Shown piece by piece: positions 23,424-25,241 of a stretch of DNA of 25,241 nt; the first letter of the stretch is position 1; every line of letters starts with the position of its first letter. The position numbers and the translations under genes are program-made. The DNA comes from Bacteroidota bacterium (GTDB taxonomy: Bacteria; Bacteroidota; Bacteroidia; Chitinophagales; Chitinophagaceae): NCBI GenBank assembly GCA_023433755.1, contig JAEYUA010000265.1:1-25241 (forward strand), read 5' to 3'. The notes under the pieces were generated by a model, which was given only the letters and a program-made list of their open reading frames with translations, was not told the DNA's origin and ran no database searches.

Positions 23424-25241
23424 CAGACTTTTGTTCTTTTTGATTTATTCTTTTTCCATTTTTTAGTATCAAGCCAGCCGAACCAGCGGTTCATGAAACC
23501 AGGTGCTTCCGGCTCATCATCAAAATACCCTGAACCATAACCGTAACCGTAACCATAGCGGCCATAGCCATAGTATCCATAACCCGACCTGATCTTAACA
23601 TCGTTCAGGATAATGGAAAGTTTAGGCAGTTTACCCTGGGTATAAAATTCATCGATCAGGCCCACTTGCTTTTTGAAGGTATGTCCCTGGCGAACGATAT
23701 ACATGGTGGCATTGGCATACTTGCTCAGCGTCATGGCATCACTAACCATTCCCACGGGGGCAGTATCCATAATCACCGCGTCAAAATTTTCACGGAGAAA
23801 AGTAAAGAGTTCATCCAGCTTGGGATCGAGCAGTATCTCCGCAGGGTTGGGAGGAACGGGACCGCAGGCCAGTACAAACAGGTTCTCACTTCCTTCTATA
23901 GGTATAGGAAGATCTTCCAGTTTTGCTTTTCCTAGCAGGTAGTTGGTAAGACCTGGTTTCTTTGGAAGATTCAGGTGGGAAAGGATCTTAGGCTTACGGA
24001 TATCAAACTCAAGAATGATAGTCCTTTTTCCGGCAACAGCCATTACCGCTCCAATGTTGGTACTTATGAATGATTTTCCTTCACCACTAAAAGAAGATGT
24101 AACCAGTATTACCGGATTGGGTATATGATTTAAAACGTACTGGAGATTACTTCGGATAATGCGGAACTGTTCCGCTACAACACTCCTGTTATTTCCGGTA
24201 ACAACAAGATTCTGCCTGCCATAGGAATGTCCTACTTCACCAATTATGGTAGCGCCCGTGATCTTTTCAATATCGTGACGTGTGGTAACCTTGTCGTTGA
24301 GCAGTTCAATCACAAAAATGAATAAGGCGGGAAGAAGAATACCAACAAAAATCGCCAGCAACTGTGTATTGCGCCTATTGGGTTTGATTGGTGAATTATT
24401 GGGTGAGGCTTCGGTGAGTACCTTAATATCAGAGATAGTGGAAGCAAGAGCCATGGCTGCTTCTTCTCTTTTTTCGAGTAAAGTATTATAAACAACGAGC
24501 TTACTTTCCAACTGACGCTGGATATCGGCAAGCGCCTGGTTTTTTTCAGGCATGCTTCTCAATTGGGCCTGCGCCGCACCACTGATGCCCTGTAGACTTC
24601 CAATAGCGGCATTATACGAGGCTTTCACATTGCGCAGGCTTTCAAGGATATTATTCTGTAACTGGTCTACAATGGCCTGCTGCTGTTTTACTTTAGCATT
24701 ACCGGGTGGTGCAGACTCCAGCAATGCATTCAATTCCAGTTGTGCTTTATTATAAGCGGTGACACTTTCGTTAAGCGTCATGTCTTCCAGTCCCAGTGAA
24801 GAAGGCACCGGCACTTCACCTCTTTTATTCCTGATATAGGATTCGATCTGGTACACATTACCCAGCTTCATCTGCTGGAGCTTGGTTTCTTCGCGGATCT
24901 TTTCAATCTGTGCAAAATTCATGGATGATTGTACCGCGGGATCTATCACACCTTCCCTTTTTACGTAGGCAATCTGCACTCCAATGATGCTGTCGATCTG
25001 GCGTTCATTCAGTTCTTTTACCTTATCAATATAGGCCAGGCGGTTTTGTGTGGACTGATTTTTATCTTCTACTGTTGCCTGCTGGTATTCGGCCATCACC
25101 TGGTTCACCACGTCAGCAGCCAGTTGCGGGTTGGTGCTTTCAAACTGCAATACCAGGATACCGGTCCCCTGTTTGGGAGCCACCGACAATTGTGAAAGTT
25201 CCGAGGCCACGCTATTGGTAGGCCGCCAGATCACCTTGTAC
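23423..25241 (-). CDS. wzc: Wzc-type polysaccharide co-polymerase / BY-kinase (5' end outside window)
   Basis: About 605 C-terminal residues of a Wzz/Wzc protein; the frame is open to the right edge and the first visible Met-like codon is an internal GTG, so the N-terminal membrane segment and part of the Wzz domain are missing. Positions below count from that codon at 25234. A long periplasmic region rich in Gln and Glu, likely coiled coil, spans about 50-270, and the second membrane helix is at about 291-311. The cytoplasmic kinase follows with Walker A SFSGEGKS (381-388), Walker A' ILEFDIRKP (407-415) and Walker B AVIMDTAP (486-493). The tail at 551-570 holds nine tyrosines alternating with glycine, the autophosphorylation cluster. 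The protein controls chain length and export; phosphatase and outer-membrane Wza partners are not seen. Confidence 0.94.
   Translation of the reverse strand, partial: YKVIWRPTNSVASELSQLSVAPKQGTGILVLQFESTNPQLAADVVNQVMAEYQQATVEDKNQSTQNRLAYIDKVKELNERQIDSIIGVQIAYVKREGVIDPAVQSSMNFAQIEKIREETKLQQMKLGNVYQIESYIRNKRGEVPVPSSLGLEDMTLNESVTAYNKAQLELNALLESAPPGNAKVKQQQAIVDQLQNNILESLRNVKASYNAAIGSLQGISGAAQAQLRSMPEKNQALADIQRQLESKLVVYNTLLEKREEAAMALASTISDIKVLTEASPNNSPIKPNRRNTQLLAIFVGILLPALFIFVIELLNDKVTTRHDIEKITGATIIGEVGHSYGRQNLVVTGNNRSVVAEQFRIIRSNLQYVLNHIPNPVILVTSSFSGEGKSFISTNIGAVMAVAGKRTIILEFDIRKPKILSHLNLPKKPGLTNYLLGKAKLEDLPIPIEGSENLFVLACGPVPPNPAEILLDPKLDELFTFLRENFDAVIMDTAPVGMVSDAMTLSKYANATMYIVRQGHTFKKQVGLIDEFYTQGKLPKLSIILNDVKIRSGYGYYGYGRYGYGYGYGSGYFDDEPEAPGFMNRWFGWLDTKKWKKNKSKRTKV

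Overview
The window is one long minus-strand polysaccharide (O-antigen, capsule or exopolysaccharide) biosynthesis operon, read from about 25241 down to 81. The organism is most likely a Bacteroidetes, perhaps Chitinophagaceae-like. This is an inference from the tyrosine-rich Gly-Tyr tail on the Wzc-type kinase, the moderate GC content, the near absence of Shine-Dalgarno sequences and the general style of the genes. I cannot name a species.

Layout in transcription order. (1) Export control and first nucleotide sugars: a Wzc-type co-polymerase/tyrosine kinase cut by the right edge, a WbpP-type UDP-GlcNAc 4-epimerase, and RfbB. (2) The only real break, about 1.03 kb between rfbB (ends 21369) and rfbA (starts 20341). 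It holds a GxxExxY (PD-(D/E)XK-like) gene interrupted by an in-frame TGA, followed by about 3.4 copies of a 160-bp tandem repeat built from short alternating-orientation elements. (3) Modified amino-sugar genes: RfbA, a WbpD/WlbB-like N-acetyltransferase, a WbpB/WlbA-like oxidoreductase, an SDR epimerase/dehydratase, a DegT-type aminotransferase, a divergent asparagine-synthase-like amidotransferase, a formyltransferase-like protein, a SAM methyltransferase, and a WbpG + HisH + HisF set. (4) Assembly and transfer: a GT4-like transferase, the Wzx flippase, two GT2 transferases, a GT4, an FkbM methyltransferase, a second canonical asparagine-synthase-like protein and a last GT4.

How they fit together. 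Wbp-type enzymes suggest a 2,3-diamino-2,3-dideoxy-uronic acid route. WbpG with its own HisH/HisF points to an acetamidino (amidine) group. The two AsnB-like proteins suggest amidated carboxylates, and the Fmt-like protein suggests an N-formyl group. RfbA and RfbB supply dTDP-4-keto-6-deoxyglucose. Several expected partners are absent here: a UDP-sugar 6-dehydrogenase (WbpA), WbpI, RfbC/RfbD, a Wzy polymerase and an initiating sugar-phosphate transferase. They must lie outside the window, or the pathways differ.

Most junctions overlap by 1-4 nt (ATGA, TGATG, TAATG) or are separated by fewer than 25 nt, which indicates tight translational coupling. Bases 1-80, after the last gene, hold no supported gene and no clear terminator. 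I saw no tRNA, rRNA, CRISPR array, transposase or recognised riboswitch.
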